Source: Sandaracinus amylolyticus (GTDB lineage Bacteria; Myxococcota_A; Polyangia; Polyangiales; Sandaracinaceae). Taken from it: a stretch of 64,000 bases of DNA. The DNA is taken from positions 10,181,945 to 10,245,944 of the forward strand of contig NZ_CP011125.1 in the NCBI RefSeq assembly GCF_000737325.1, read 5' to 3'. How positions within the stretch are numbered: the first letter of the stretch is position 1; every line of letters starts with the position of its first letter. This document shows positions 19,012-26,934 of the stretch, piece after piece. The position numbers and the translations under genes were made by a program. Below the pieces are notes generated by a model. It saw nothing but the letters and a program-made list of their open reading frames with translations. It was not told the origin of the DNA and searched no databases.

Positions 19012-19994
19012 GGCGCGTCGTCGCCTGGGCGCTCTCGCTGATGGTCGTCGCGATCGCGGCGCGCGCGGGCGCGCAGGATCGGGTGGTCGCGACGTATCGC
19101 ATCGACGCGTGGGATCGCGCCGACGTGTCGTGGGCGCCGGGCGCGACGGTGCGAGTGCTGCTGCGCGGCACGCTGAGCAACGCGATCGACGGATCGGAGA
19201 TCGACGCGATGCACGTGACGACGGCGTCGCGCTCGATGGAGGACGCCTCGCCGCTGGTGTTCCCGGCGGGCGCGCGCCTGATCGAGCAGCGCGGACCGCA
19301 CGCGTACCTCGTCGAGGTGCCGGCCGGCGCGGGCGCGACGATCGGGCTCAACGTGCCGGCGCTCGCGGCGCGTCATCTGGTGACGGTCTCGGAGCTGCGC
19401 GCGAGCTTGAGCGGAGTGATCGTCGCGGAGGTGCTCGGGGACGAGGCGGCGCCGATCGTGCACGACGCGCCGACCGCGGCGGTGGTCGAGCCGCGCGTGT
19501 CGCCTGCGGGGCTCGCGGGCGCGGTGACGCTGAGCGTTCCGCTGCTCGTCCTGGGCATCGTGCTCGCGCGGCGTCGACGCCACGATCACGACGCGGCGCT
19601 GATGGCGCGGGTGACGAAGGCACGTGCTGCGATCGCCCGCGAGGCGAAGGTGCTGGGCGCTGCGTTCGACGGGGCATTCGCCTCGGCGAGCGCGCTCGTC
19701 GATGCGGCCACGCGCCAGCGCGCGCACCTCGTCGAGCTCGATCGCGCGATCGGCCGGAGCGCGTGGGTGCGATCCGAGGCGGCGAGCGCGACGCTGAGCA
19801 CGATGCACGCCCGGCGCGCCGAGGCGCGCGCGAAGCTGGAGTCGATCGTCGCGCAGCTCGAGGAGACGGTGGTGCGCATGGCGGCATGTGTCGCCGATCG
19901 CAGCGCGATCGCGGGGCTCGAGCGCGATCTCGCGCGGGCGCGCAGCGAGGTCGAGGTCGGCGAGAGCGTCGAGGCGGAGATCGCGAGGATCTGA
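19008..19994 (+). CDS. Secreted/membrane protein with cytoplasmic coiled coil, partner of VWA lipoprotein
   Basis: This 328-residue protein has a signal peptide (MRRVVAWALSLMVVAIAARAGAQ), a 160-residue beta-rich extracytoplasmic domain, one membrane span at about 170-190 (LAGAVTLSVPLLVLGIVLARRRR), and a 130-residue helical tail with coiled-coil character (RQRAHLVELDRAIGR, ARAKLESIVAQLEETVVRM). The positive residues after the span place the tail in the cytoplasm. This layout would let it transmit a change from outside to inside. ATG 19008 overlaps the upstream stop and has GGAGG at 18998-19002. No enzyme motif is present. It is not recognised as a named family; pairing with the VWA protein is inferred from coupling. 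Confidence 0.87.
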   Translation: MRRVVAWALSLMVVAIAARAGAQDRVVATYRIDAWDRADVSWAPGATVRVLLRGTLSNAIDGSEIDAMHVTTASRSMEDASPLVFPAGARLIEQRGPHAYLVEVPAGAGATIGLNVPALAARHLVTVSELRASLSGVIVAEVLGDEAAPIVHDAPTAAVVEPRVSPAGLAGAVTLSVPLLVLGIVLARRRRHDHDAALMARVTKARAAIAREAKVLGAAFDGAFASASALVDAATRQRAHLVELDRAIGRSAWVRSEAASATLSTMHARRAEARAKLESIVAQLEETVVRMAACVADRSAIAGLERDLARARSEVEVGESVEAEIARI

Positions 19995-20438
19995 TCAGTC
20001 CGCGGTCGCGCACCCGGGCGGGCACTCGTCCTCGACCTGCACGCGACCGCCGACGCACTCGACGCTGTGCGAGCAGCACAGGCGATCGTCGAACTGCGAG
20101 CAGAAGAACGCGCCCTCGCACGGGTCGCCTTGCTCCGCCGACTCGAGCGCGTCCTCGCAGGTGTTGTAACAGCCGGGCAGCCCGCAGCGGGTCGCGCTCA
20201 CGAGCGAGCTCGCTTCGCAGGTCCACGTCGTCGCGCAGCAGCCGTCGTCCACGACACACGGCTCGTCGAAGTCGCACGCGTCGCCGTCGCGGAACGTCGC
20301 GACGCGCGCGCAGTGCGCGGGGCCCGCGTCGACGAAGCCGCCCTCGGGGACGCGCTCGCGCGAGGTGCTGCATCCCGTCGCGAGGAGACCGCCGAGCAGC
20401 ACGAGCCAGGAGATCACGAGCGCGGACGTCGAGCGCAT
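19995..20438 (-). CDS. Small Cys-rich lipoprotein
   Basis: This 147-residue protein has a lipoprotein signal (ALVISWLVLLGGLLATGC) and is then rich in Cys: about 17 in the mature 120 residues, in patterns such as CDFDEPCVVDDGCCATTWTC, RCGLPGCYNTC and DRLCCSHSVEC. Such spacing suggests a disulfide-bonded surface domain. No family was recognised. Its TGA stop is directly back-to-back with the stop of the convergent gene at 19994, giving TGATCA with no gap. It is divergent from the gene at 20515 across 76 bp, which contains a small CGGGAC/GTCCCG hairpin. Confidence 0.82.
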   Translation of the reverse strand: MRSTSALVISWLVLLGGLLATGCSTSRERVPEGGFVDAGPAHCARVATFRDGDACDFDEPCVVDDGCCATTWTCEASSLVSATRCGLPGCYNTCEDALESAEQGDPCEGAFFCSQFDDRLCCSHSVECVGGRVQVEDECPPGCATAD

Positions 20439-20514
20439 GACGATCGAGCCTAGTCCGTCGTCGGGACTTCGTCCCGCGCGCCCTCGCCGCCCGTGCCAGA
20501 CTCGCGCGCCGACG

Positions 20515-22314
20515 ATGCCCTCCTTCATCCTCCCCGCCTTCGACGCGCCGCGCGGCGCGAGCCCTGCCGCGCGCCGCCGCGCGCTGCTGCGCGCCACCGA
20601 CGACGTGCTCGCGTCGCGTCTCGTCCAGCTCGCGCTCGCGCTGCGCGATCCAGCGATCCACGAAGCGCTCGCGCGCGCGGTCTCGCTGCCCGTCGCCGAG
20701 GTCGCGGCCTCGCCCTTCGCGACCCGCATGGTCGCGCTCGGCGCGATGCGCGGCGCGAGCACGGTGCACGGCGATCTGCGCCGCGTGATGACGTGGCCGC
20801 GCGCGCTCGCGGGCGAAGAGGGCACGCGCGATCCCGTGCACGGACAGTGGGATCGCGGGGTGCTGCGCCTCGGGAAATACCAGCAATTCCTGCAGGACGA
20901 GCCGTTCGCGACGTTCCATCCCGATCACGTCGGCAAGTGGGGCCCGCACGAGCTGATGCATCGCGCGGTGGGCTTCTTCTTCCGGCCCGGGTGCTCGCGC
21001 TGGGAGCTCTACCTCGGCGCGCGCCTCAACGAGCTCTTGCCCGTCGTGACGTGGTACGGGCCCGAGCAGGCGATGCGCCTCGACGAGGGCGCGTTCGATC
21101 GCGAGCTCGCGGGGCGTGATCCCGCCGCGCGCCTCGCGGACGCGCGCTGGATCGAGGAGGACGAGGCGTCGCTGCGCGTGCGCGCGAGCCGCTCGGCCAC
21201 GCTGATCAAGGAAGGCATCACGCACTTCGAGCGCGAGCTCGCGGCGATCGACGAGGAGATCGCGACCGGGCGCCGGGTGCGCGCGCCGCATCCGTTCCTC
21301 GACGCGTCGAGCGATGCGCTCGCGTACGTCGCGGGACACCGCGCGCGGCTCGACAAGACGGGCGACGTGCTCGCGCAGCTGGTGCCGGTGGGCCCCGACC
21401 GCTACGAGGACGTGCGCGCGTACCGCACTGGGGTCGAGGAGGCGTTCGACGCGCTGCTCTTCGCGACGCTGTCGTTCGATCCGAAGAAAGCGGCGATCCA
21501 GCGGAGCGGGCGCGCGCTCTGGGATCGCGTGCAGCGCGCCGCGCACGCCGGCGGCAGCGCGGCGAAGTGGGCGGAGTCGATCGCGACCGACGCGGGCACC
21601 GAGGTCGCGCGTGCGCTCGACGGCACGAAGGCGGTCGACGTCGCGGCGTGGGATCGCCGGATCGCGAAGGCGCTGCGCGGCGCGGCGCCGACGGTCGTCG
21701 AGACCGGCGATCTCGAGCGGGGCGCGCTGTGCGTCGATCAGCTCGCCGACGGTGTCGCCTCGTGCGCGCCGCGGACGCTCGCGCTGCTGGGGCGTCGCGC
21801 CGGATCGACGCTCACCGCGCTCGCCACCAGCGACGCGCTCCTCGCGCGCGCTCCGCTCGCGGATCGCCTCGCGACGTTCCTCGCGACCAGCGGCGGCGAT
21901 CCGAAGATCGCGGAGCTCGCGCGCTTCGAGGCCGCGATCGCGGCGGCGCGTCGTGGCGACGATCGCGTCGAGCGTCTCTCCGAGCCGGCGCGCGCGCTGC
22001 CGCGCGATCTCGAGCACGTGCAGCTGGTGCGCAGCCAGACGTTCCGCGTGATGCCGTTCGATCGCGACGTGTTCGCGCTGCACTCCGGGCAGAAGCCGGG
22101 CAAGGGCGCGCGCACGTACCTGATCGGCGCGTACCGCGGCGAGGTCGTCGTGGTCGCGATCGCCGAGATCGTCGCCGACGCGCTCGACGTGCTCGCGCGC
22201 GCGCCGATGCGCGCTACGGAATTCGTAGCGCTCCTCGAGGAGGCGCCCGATCCGCGGGCCTGGCTGCGCGAGCTGATCGAGGCCGGCGTGATCGCGTGGT
22301 CGCCTATGTTGTGA
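20515..22314 (+). CDS. Unrecognised 599-residue protein with HELMH motif
   Basis: This 599-residue soluble protein is not recognised. Its most notable feature is the sequence WGPHELMHRAVGFFF at about residues 142-156. HELMH fits the HExxH zinc-binding motif of metallopeptidases, and Glu residues follow about 20 and 29 residues later (CSRWELYLGARLNELLP), a spacing compatible with a third zinc ligand. The C-terminal 100 residues (RVMPFDRDVFALHSGQKPGKGARTYLIGAYRG, then LEEAPDPRAWLRELIEAGVI) resemble a separate small domain. There is no signal peptide, so it should be cytoplasmic. ATG 20515 was chosen because the protein-like composition begins there. It overlaps the convergent deaminase by 11 bp. 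A peptidase activity is only a hypothesis. Confidence 0.72.
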   Translation: MPSFILPAFDAPRGASPAARRRALLRATDDVLASRLVQLALALRDPAIHEALARAVSLPVAEVAASPFATRMVALGAMRGASTVHGDLRRVMTWPRALAGEEGTRDPVHGQWDRGVLRLGKYQQFLQDEPFATFHPDHVGKWGPHELMHRAVGFFFRPGCSRWELYLGARLNELLPVVTWYGPEQAMRLDEGAFDRELAGRDPAARLADARWIEEDEASLRVRASRSATLIKEGITHFERELAAIDEEIATGRRVRAPHPFLDASSDALAYVAGHRARLDKTGDVLAQLVPVGPDRYEDVRAYRTGVEEAFDALLFATLSFDPKKAAIQRSGRALWDRVQRAAHAGGSAAKWAESIATDAGTEVARALDGTKAVDVAAWDRRIAKALRGAAPTVVETGDLERGALCVDQLADGVASCAPRTLALLGRRAGSTLTALATSDALLARAPLADRLATFLATSGGDPKIAELARFEAAIAAARRGDDRVERLSEPARALPRDLEHVQLVRSQTFRVMPFDRDVFALHSGQKPGKGARTYLIGAYRGEVVVVAIAEIVADALDVLARAPMRATEFVALLEEAPDPRAWLRELIEAGVIAWSPML

Positions 22315-22768
22315 GCATCGCGCGCTCGCCCTCGTCGGCGAGGAACGGGCCCTCGACGCGCACCACGATCGACGACGCCGCGAGCACGTCGCGCACGCCG
22401 ATCGAGAACGTCGGGCCCGGTCGTCCCGCGAGGATCGCGCCGATGCGCGCGGCGGGCACCGAGAACACGACGCGCGGGATCCCCGCCCACGCGATCGCCG
22501 CCGCGCACATCGGGCAGGGCTCTCCGCTCGCGTAGAGCGTCGCGCCCTCGAGGCGATGGGCGCCGACGCGCGCGAAGAGCCCGCGGAGCAGGTTGAGCTC
22601 GGCGTGTCCCGTCGGATCGCCGTCGCTCGTCGCGGTGTTCTCCGCCTCCGCGAGGAGCTCACCGTCGCGCGAGACCAGCACCGCGCCGAACGGCGTGTTC
22701 CCCGCGCGCCGCGCGGCGCGTGCGCGCTCGAAGCTCCGCCGCATCCACCGCTCGTCGTCCTCTCGCAT
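22304..22768 (-). CDS. Nucleoside/guanine deaminase family (CDA fold)
   Basis: This 154-residue zinc enzyme belongs to the cytidine/guanine/tRNA-adenosine deaminase fold. The catalytic motifs are GHAELNLLRGL (His ligand and proton-shuttling Glu) and GEPCPMCAAAIAWAGIPRVVF (two Cys zinc ligands). Free-nucleoside or guanine deaminases of this group act on purine or pyrimidine bases; the sequence is closer to the GuaD-like group than to TadA, but the substrate is not fixed. The length is normal. It leads the cluster toward the NUDIX and GNAT genes only in position, since those lie upstream on the same strand. It ends 11 bp inside the convergent gene. Confidence 0.9.
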   Translation of the reverse strand: MREDDERWMRRSFERARAARRAGNTPFGAVLVSRDGELLAEAENTATSDGDPTGHAELNLLRGLFARVGAHRLEGATLYASGEPCPMCAAAIAWAGIPRVVFSVPAARIGAILAGRPGPTFSIGVRDVLAASSIVVRVEGPFLADEGERAMLTT

Positions 22769-22798
22769 CGCCGTGATCTCGTGCCGCGCAGCGCGCGA

Positions 22799-23215
22799 TC
22801 AACGTCCTGCGCGCAGCGCGACCACCGCGAGCTGGTACACGTTCTTCGGTGCGTGCTCCCAGGGCCCGTCCTCGAGCGTCACCCAGCGCCAGTCGGTGAA
22901 CTCGTCGCACGGCGTGATCTCGTCGGTGGTCACGTCGGCGACGAACACGAAGTTCATGTGCACGCCCTTCTTGCCCGCGACGTGCTCCTCGTAGCCGATG
23001 AGCCCCGGCGGCGTGCCCTCGATCTCCGAGACGATCGGGAACGTGCCCACGAGCCCGGTCTCCTCGCGCAGCTCGCGGACCGCGGCCTCGAGCGGGGTCT
23101 CGCCCTCTTCGAGCTCGCCGCCCGGCGGGAGCCACACCCCGAGCCGCGTGTGCTTGATCAAGAGCACGCGATCGCCGCGCCGCGGATACACCGCGATCGA
23201 GAACGCCTTCCTCAT
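22799..23215 (-). CDS. NUDIX hydrolase
   Basis: This 138-residue protein contains the full Nudix box: GELEEGETPLEAAVRELREETGL follows the GX5EX7REUXEEXGU rule, with residues for the divalent metal intact. The N-terminal part (MRKAFSIAVYPRRGDRVLLIKHTRLGVWLPPGG) is the usual start of the fold. Nudix enzymes cleave nucleoside diphosphates linked to other groups, and often clean up oxidised nucleotides; the substrate is not known here. ATG 23215 overlaps the stop of the upstream GNAT gene as ATGA, showing translational coupling. Confidence 0.93.
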   Translation of the reverse strand: MRKAFSIAVYPRRGDRVLLIKHTRLGVWLPPGGELEEGETPLEAAVRELREETGLVGTFPIVSEIEGTPPGLIGYEEHVAGKKGVHMNFVFVADVTTDEITPCDEFTDWRWVTLEDGPWEHAPKNVYQLAVVALRAGR

Positions 23216-23784
23216 CGTGAACGAGCCTCCCACTCGGCGCGCGTGAGCACGAATTCGGTGAGCGTGCGCGCGTAATAACGCTCGGTGATCCCGACCTGCC
23301 GCAGGCCGAGCCGCGACGCCACGCGCTCGCTGCGCACGTTGCCGGGATCGACGACCGCGCGCACCTCGTCGATCGCGGTCGTGGTGAACGCACGCTCGCG
23401 CATCGCCGCGCCGAATTCCGTCGCGTAGCCCTTGCCCCAGGCGGCGCGCGCGAGGTGCCAGCCGATCTCGAGATCGTCGGTGTCGACGCGCTCCTCGGAT
23501 CCCGGCGTCATGAACGGCAGCGGCTTGAACAGCGCGGTGCCGATCAGCGCGCCGGTGTCGCGCTCGAACGCGCCCATCGCGCAGTACGGCAGGCCGCGCG
23601 CGCGGTAGCCGTCGAACTTCGCGCAGACTTTCTCGAGGAACGCGCGCTGCTCGGCGACGGTCCGGCGCTGCACGCCGCCGAGGAAGTGCATCACCTCGGG
23701 ATCGCCGTCGATGACGAGCATCGCCTCGGCGTCGTCGGGGGTGTAGTCGCGCAGGAAGAGCCGCGCGGTCTCGATCGTACGCAT
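23212..23784 (-). CDS. GNAT-family acetyltransferase (RimJ/RimL type)
   Basis: This 190-residue protein has the RimJ-type GNAT pattern: an ARLFLRDYTPDDAEAM start, then the central EIGWHLARAAWGKGYATEFGAAMRERAF where the acetyl-CoA-binding loop lies, and GNVRSERVASRLGLRQVG at the end. These enzymes acetylate amino groups of proteins, antibiotics or small metabolites. The substrate cannot be told. It is coupled to the NUDIX gene by a 4-bp overlap. It is divergent from the gene at 23836, with 51 bp between starts. Confidence 0.93.
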   Translation of the reverse strand: MRTIETARLFLRDYTPDDAEAMLVIDGDPEVMHFLGGVQRRTVAEQRAFLEKVCAKFDGYRARGLPYCAMGAFERDTGALIGTALFKPLPFMTPGSEERVDTDDLEIGWHLARAAWGKGYATEFGAAMRERAFTTTAIDEVRAVVDPGNVRSERVASRLGLRQVGITERYYARTLTEFVLTRAEWEARSR

Positions 23785-23835
23785 GCGCCGCGCATGCTAA
23801 CGCACGCGCGGTCGACGGCGAGGAGTGAGCCTGGG

Positions 23836-24870
23836 ATGCGGTCCAGCGAGCGCGCCGACCTTCCACGCTGGAAGGGCGAGCCGGGGTTCTTCGAGATCTG
23901 GTTCCTGGTGGTGCTCGACCCGAGCGGCGAACGCGCGTGGTGGCTGCGCTACACGCTCTTCGCGCCGGCGCCCGGAGCGCGCGGCGAGCCCCGCGCGACG
24001 GTGTGGGCGGCGGCGTTCGATCGTCGATCGAGCGAGCCGGCGCGCGCGCTGAAGTCGCTGCACTCCATCTCGGAATTCGATGCGGGCACGTCCGATCGTT
24101 TCGCGATCCGCATCGGCGCGTCGGAGCTCGCGACCGGCGTGAGCCGCGGGCGCGTGGCGTCGGGCGATCACGCGATCGAGTGGGACCTGCGCTTCGCTCC
24201 CTCGCCGAGCGTCGCGCGACGCGGTCCGCGCGGCTTCGACCTGCTGCCGCTCCCCACGCACGTGAGCCACTCGCACGACGACGTCACGTTCACCGGCGTC
24301 GTGTCGGTCGACGGAACGCGTCACGAAGTGCGCGGCGCGTCCGGTCTCCAGAAGCACATCTGGGGGACACGCCGTGTCGAAGCGCTCACGTGGCTCTACT
24401 GCCCGCGTTTCCGCGAAGATCCCGAGGCGCGCCTCGAGGCGCTCACCGTGCAGCCGCGGCGCAGCGTGCCCGGGCTGCGCTTCTCGCCGATCTACCTGCG
24501 CACGTCGGAGCGCGAGCACGCGTTCCACGAAGTGCCGGGCATCCTGCTCACGCGCCTCGATCCGCGCGACGGCGAGCTGCGCTTCGAAGCGCGCTCCGCG
24601 ACACGATCGCTGCGTGGCCGCGCGTGGTGCGATCCGCGCACGCTCGTCGGGTACGCGTATCGCGATCCGGAGGGATGGGACGTGCACGTCGCGCAGAGCG
24701 ACGTCGCGGAGTGCGAGGTCGAGCTCTTCTCGCGCGCGCACCCGCTCGATCGTTGGAGGCCCGATGGACGCCTGACGTCGCAGGTCGCAGCGCTCGAATT
24801 CCACGCGCCCGAGCCGCTCGACGGAGCGCGCTACCTCGGGTGGGACGCGACGCACCTGGAGGAACGATGA
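23836..24870 (+). CDS. CrtC/tocopherol-cyclase-like (lipocalin fold) protein
   Basis: This 344-residue protein resembles the CrtC/AttH-like double-lipocalin group of putative hydratases or cyclases. Supporting features are the aromatic start PGFFEIWFLVVLDPSGERAWWLRYTLFAP, the central IEWDLRF, and the later SGLQKHIWG and VEALTWLYCPRF, which in this group line a hydrophobic pocket. No signal peptide is seen. The ligand may be an isoprenoid or lipid, as in the family, but that is inference. It is the first gene of a three-gene operon: its TGA overlaps the FAH gene start as ATGA. ATG 23836 was chosen over upstream frames that fall in the divergent GNAT gene. Confidence 0.68.
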   Translation: MRSSERADLPRWKGEPGFFEIWFLVVLDPSGERAWWLRYTLFAPAPGARGEPRATVWAAAFDRRSSEPARALKSLHSISEFDAGTSDRFAIRIGASELATGVSRGRVASGDHAIEWDLRFAPSPSVARRGPRGFDLLPLPTHVSHSHDDVTFTGVVSVDGTRHEVRGASGLQKHIWGTRRVEALTWLYCPRFREDPEARLEALTVQPRRSVPGLRFSPIYLRTSEREHAFHEVPGILLTRLDPRDGELRFEARSATRSLRGRAWCDPRTLVGYAYRDPEGWDVHVAQSDVAECEVELFSRAHPLDRWRPDGRLTSQVAALEFHAPEPLDGARYLGWDATHLEER

Positions 24871-25754
24871 CCGCGAAGCCCGCGACGATGCGCGCGCTCG
24901 ACCCGCGCGATGGCACCACGCGCCCGCTCGAGCTCGCGCCGAAGCGCGTCCACGCGCTCGGCCTGACCTACGCCGCGCACATCAACGAGACCGGCGGTGA
25001 CGGCGAAGGGCTCGTCGTGTTCGACAAGGACGCGGCGTCGCTGCTGCGCGACGGAGACGCGGTCCAGCGCCCGTCGCGCGACACCATGCTCTCGGCGATC
25101 GCACGCCTCGATCCGGCCCTCGCGTCGCGCGTCGGACAGCGGTTCGCGATGCTCCCGCCGCTCTTCGACTACGAGGTCGAGCTCGGCTTCCTCTTGCTCG
25201 ACGACGTGCACGTCGCGCAGCTCGAGCGCCGCGATCTCGCGCCGCCGATCGGCTACTTCGTCGCGAACGATCTCACCGCGCGCACGGTGCAGGTGCTCGG
25301 CGAAGGACGCGCCGATCGCATGCGGTTCTGGGGCGCGGCGAAGAGCTTCCCCGGGCTCCTCGTCGCGGGGACGACGCTGTGGGTGCCCGACACGCCGCGC
25401 GTCGATGCGTGCCTCGACGTGACGCTCACGCTCACGGTGAACGGCGAGACGCGCCAGCGCGGGCGCACGATGGACCTCGTCGCGACCCCGCGCGAGCTGC
25501 TGCTCGCGGCGGCGCGCGGAGTGCCCTCGGGCGTGCTCGAGAAGGGCGATGCGGTGCTCACCGGCACTCCGTCGGGCGTCGCGTTCACCGTCGCGGCGTG
25601 GAAGCGAAAGCTCGCGTCGCTGCTCCCCGGTCGCACCACGCGCCTCGCCGCGGCGCTGCGCGCACACACCTCCAATGCGCGCATGCTCGGGCCGGGCGAC
25701 GTCGTCGAGATCGACGGCGGCGTGCTCGGGCGCCGTCGCGTCACGGTGGTCTGA
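24867..25754 (+). CDS. Fumarylacetoacetate hydrolase (FAH) family protein
   Basis: This 295-residue protein has the FAH fold: the N-terminal half leads to FDYEVELGFLLLDD, with the metal-binding Glu-x-Glu, and FVANDLTARTVQ carries the Asp ligand. LTGTPSGVAF is the conserved Gly-rich C-terminal motif. FAH proteins cleave C-C bonds or open lactones in aromatic and sugar acid breakdown, using Mg2+ or Ca2+. ATG 24867 has GGAGGA at 24858-24863 and overlaps the upstream stop, so translation is coupled. The next start shares the base A of the stop (TGATG). The actual substrate is unknown. Confidence 0.92.
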   Translation: MTAKPATMRALDPRDGTTRPLELAPKRVHALGLTYAAHINETGGDGEGLVVFDKDAASLLRDGDAVQRPSRDTMLSAIARLDPALASRVGQRFAMLPPLFDYEVELGFLLLDDVHVAQLERRDLAPPIGYFVANDLTARTVQVLGEGRADRMRFWGAAKSFPGLLVAGTTLWVPDTPRVDACLDVTLTLTVNGETRQRGRTMDLVATPRELLLAAARGVPSGVLEKGDAVLTGTPSGVAFTVAAWKRKLASLLPGRTTRLAAALRAHTSNARMLGPGDVVEIDGGVLGRRRVTVV

Positions 25755-26851
25755 TGGCGGCGCAGCTCAAGGACTTCTTCGACACCGCGTTGGTGCAGCG
25801 CCTCGGTGCGTCGCTGCGCGCGGTGCATCCGACGTTCGACGAGCGCGCGTTCCGACGTCGCGCGACGGATGGGCTCGACGCCCTCGAGCTGCTCGACCGT
25901 GGGCGGCACCTGATGCGCGCGATGCACGCCGGGCTGCCGGCGCGCTACGAGGACGCGATCGACGTGATCGAGCGCTCGCTCGGTCCGGTCGGGAACATCG
26001 ACGCGGTGTCGGGCATGGCGCCGTTCTTCTACCTGCCGCACACGATGTTCGTCGCGGAGCACGGCCTCGCGCACCCGGCGCGATCGCTCGACGCGATGCA
26101 TGCAATTACGCAACGCTTCTCTTGCGAATTCGCAATACGTCCGTTCCTCGAGCAGCACCGCGAGCTCACGCTCGCGCGGCTCGATGGGTGGGTGACCGAT
26201 CCGAGCCCGCACGTGCGCCGCCTCGTGAGCGAGGGCATGCGCCCGCGTCTGCCGTGGGCGGCGCGGGTGCGCTGGCTGATCGAGGATCCCGAGCCCGGGC
26301 TCGCGCGCATCGCGCGGCTGGTCGACGACGAGAGCGAGACGGTGCGTCGCTCGGTCGCGAACCACCTGAACGACGTCGCCAAGGATCACCCGGCGCGCGC
26401 GGTCGAGATCGCACGCGCGTGGGTGCGCGTTCCGGCGCGCGAGAAGACGGTGCGCCACGCGCTGCGCACGCTGATCAAGCGCGGCGATGCGGGCGCGCTC
26501 GAGGTGCTCGGCGTGTCGAGCGCGCGCCCCGAGTGCGAGGTGCGTGGCGCCATCACACCAGCGCGCGTGAAGCGCGGCGGCGAGGTGCGCATCGACGCGA
26601 CGATCACCACCGCGGCGCCGCTCGACGCGGTGATCGACCTCGTCGTCCACTACGTGAAGGCGCGTGGCCAGACGAGCGCGAAGGTGTTCAAGTGGACGCG
26701 CGCCTCGCTCGCGCCGGGCGCAGCGCTCGCGCTCACGCGCCGCCTCTCGCTCGAAGAGCGCACGACGCGCAAGCACCACCCCGGCGAGCATCGCGTCGAG
26801 GTGCAGATCAACGGCACGCGCTTCCCGCTCGGTGCGTTCGTCCTTCGTTGA
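25754..26851 (+). CDS. AlkC-like DNA alkylation repair protein
   Basis: This 365-residue protein matches the AlkC family of DNA glycosylases, which remove alkylated adenine. It has the N-terminal AQLKDFFDTALVQRL, the conserved FSCEFAIRPFLEQH, and HEAT-like helical repeats (LDGWVTDPSPHVRRLVSEGMRPRLPW, ARLVDDESETVRRSVANHLNDVAKD). Residues 260-365 form the Ig-like C-terminal domain known to be needed in AlkC (ARVKRGGEVRIDATITTAAPLDAV, GEHRVEVQINGTRFPLG). ATG 25754 shares its A with the upstream TGA. A local patch at 26098-26148 is unusually AT-rich for the gene. The operon ends with a likely terminator at 26855. Confidence 0.88.
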   Translation: MAAQLKDFFDTALVQRLGASLRAVHPTFDERAFRRRATDGLDALELLDRGRHLMRAMHAGLPARYEDAIDVIERSLGPVGNIDAVSGMAPFFYLPHTMFVAEHGLAHPARSLDAMHAITQRFSCEFAIRPFLEQHRELTLARLDGWVTDPSPHVRRLVSEGMRPRLPWAARVRWLIEDPEPGLARIARLVDDESETVRRSVANHLNDVAKDHPARAVEIARAWVRVPAREKTVRHALRTLIKRGDAGALEVLGVSSARPECEVRGAITPARVKRGGEVRIDATITTAAPLDAVIDLVVHYVKARGQTSAKVFKWTRASLAPGAALALTRRLSLEERTTRKHHPGEHRVEVQINGTRFPLGAFVLR

Positions 26852-26854
26852 GCG

Positions 26855-26888
26855 CGCGGGTGCGCCGAAGTGCGCCCGCGTGTTTTCC
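26855..26888 (+). terminator. Intrinsic terminator of the FAH/AlkC operon
   Basis: Starting 4 bp after the AlkC stop, CGCGGG-TG-CGC (26855-26865) can pair with GCGCCCGCG (26872-26880) to give a nine-pair stem with a 2-nt bulge, and tgttttcc follows at 26881-26888. The T-run is one of the few in the window. It also sits upstream of the dikinase gene. Confidence 0.65.
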
Positions 26889-26934
26889 GGTCACGACGAG
26901 AACGCTCGCGGGCACTCGTACGTCGCAGAGGTTT

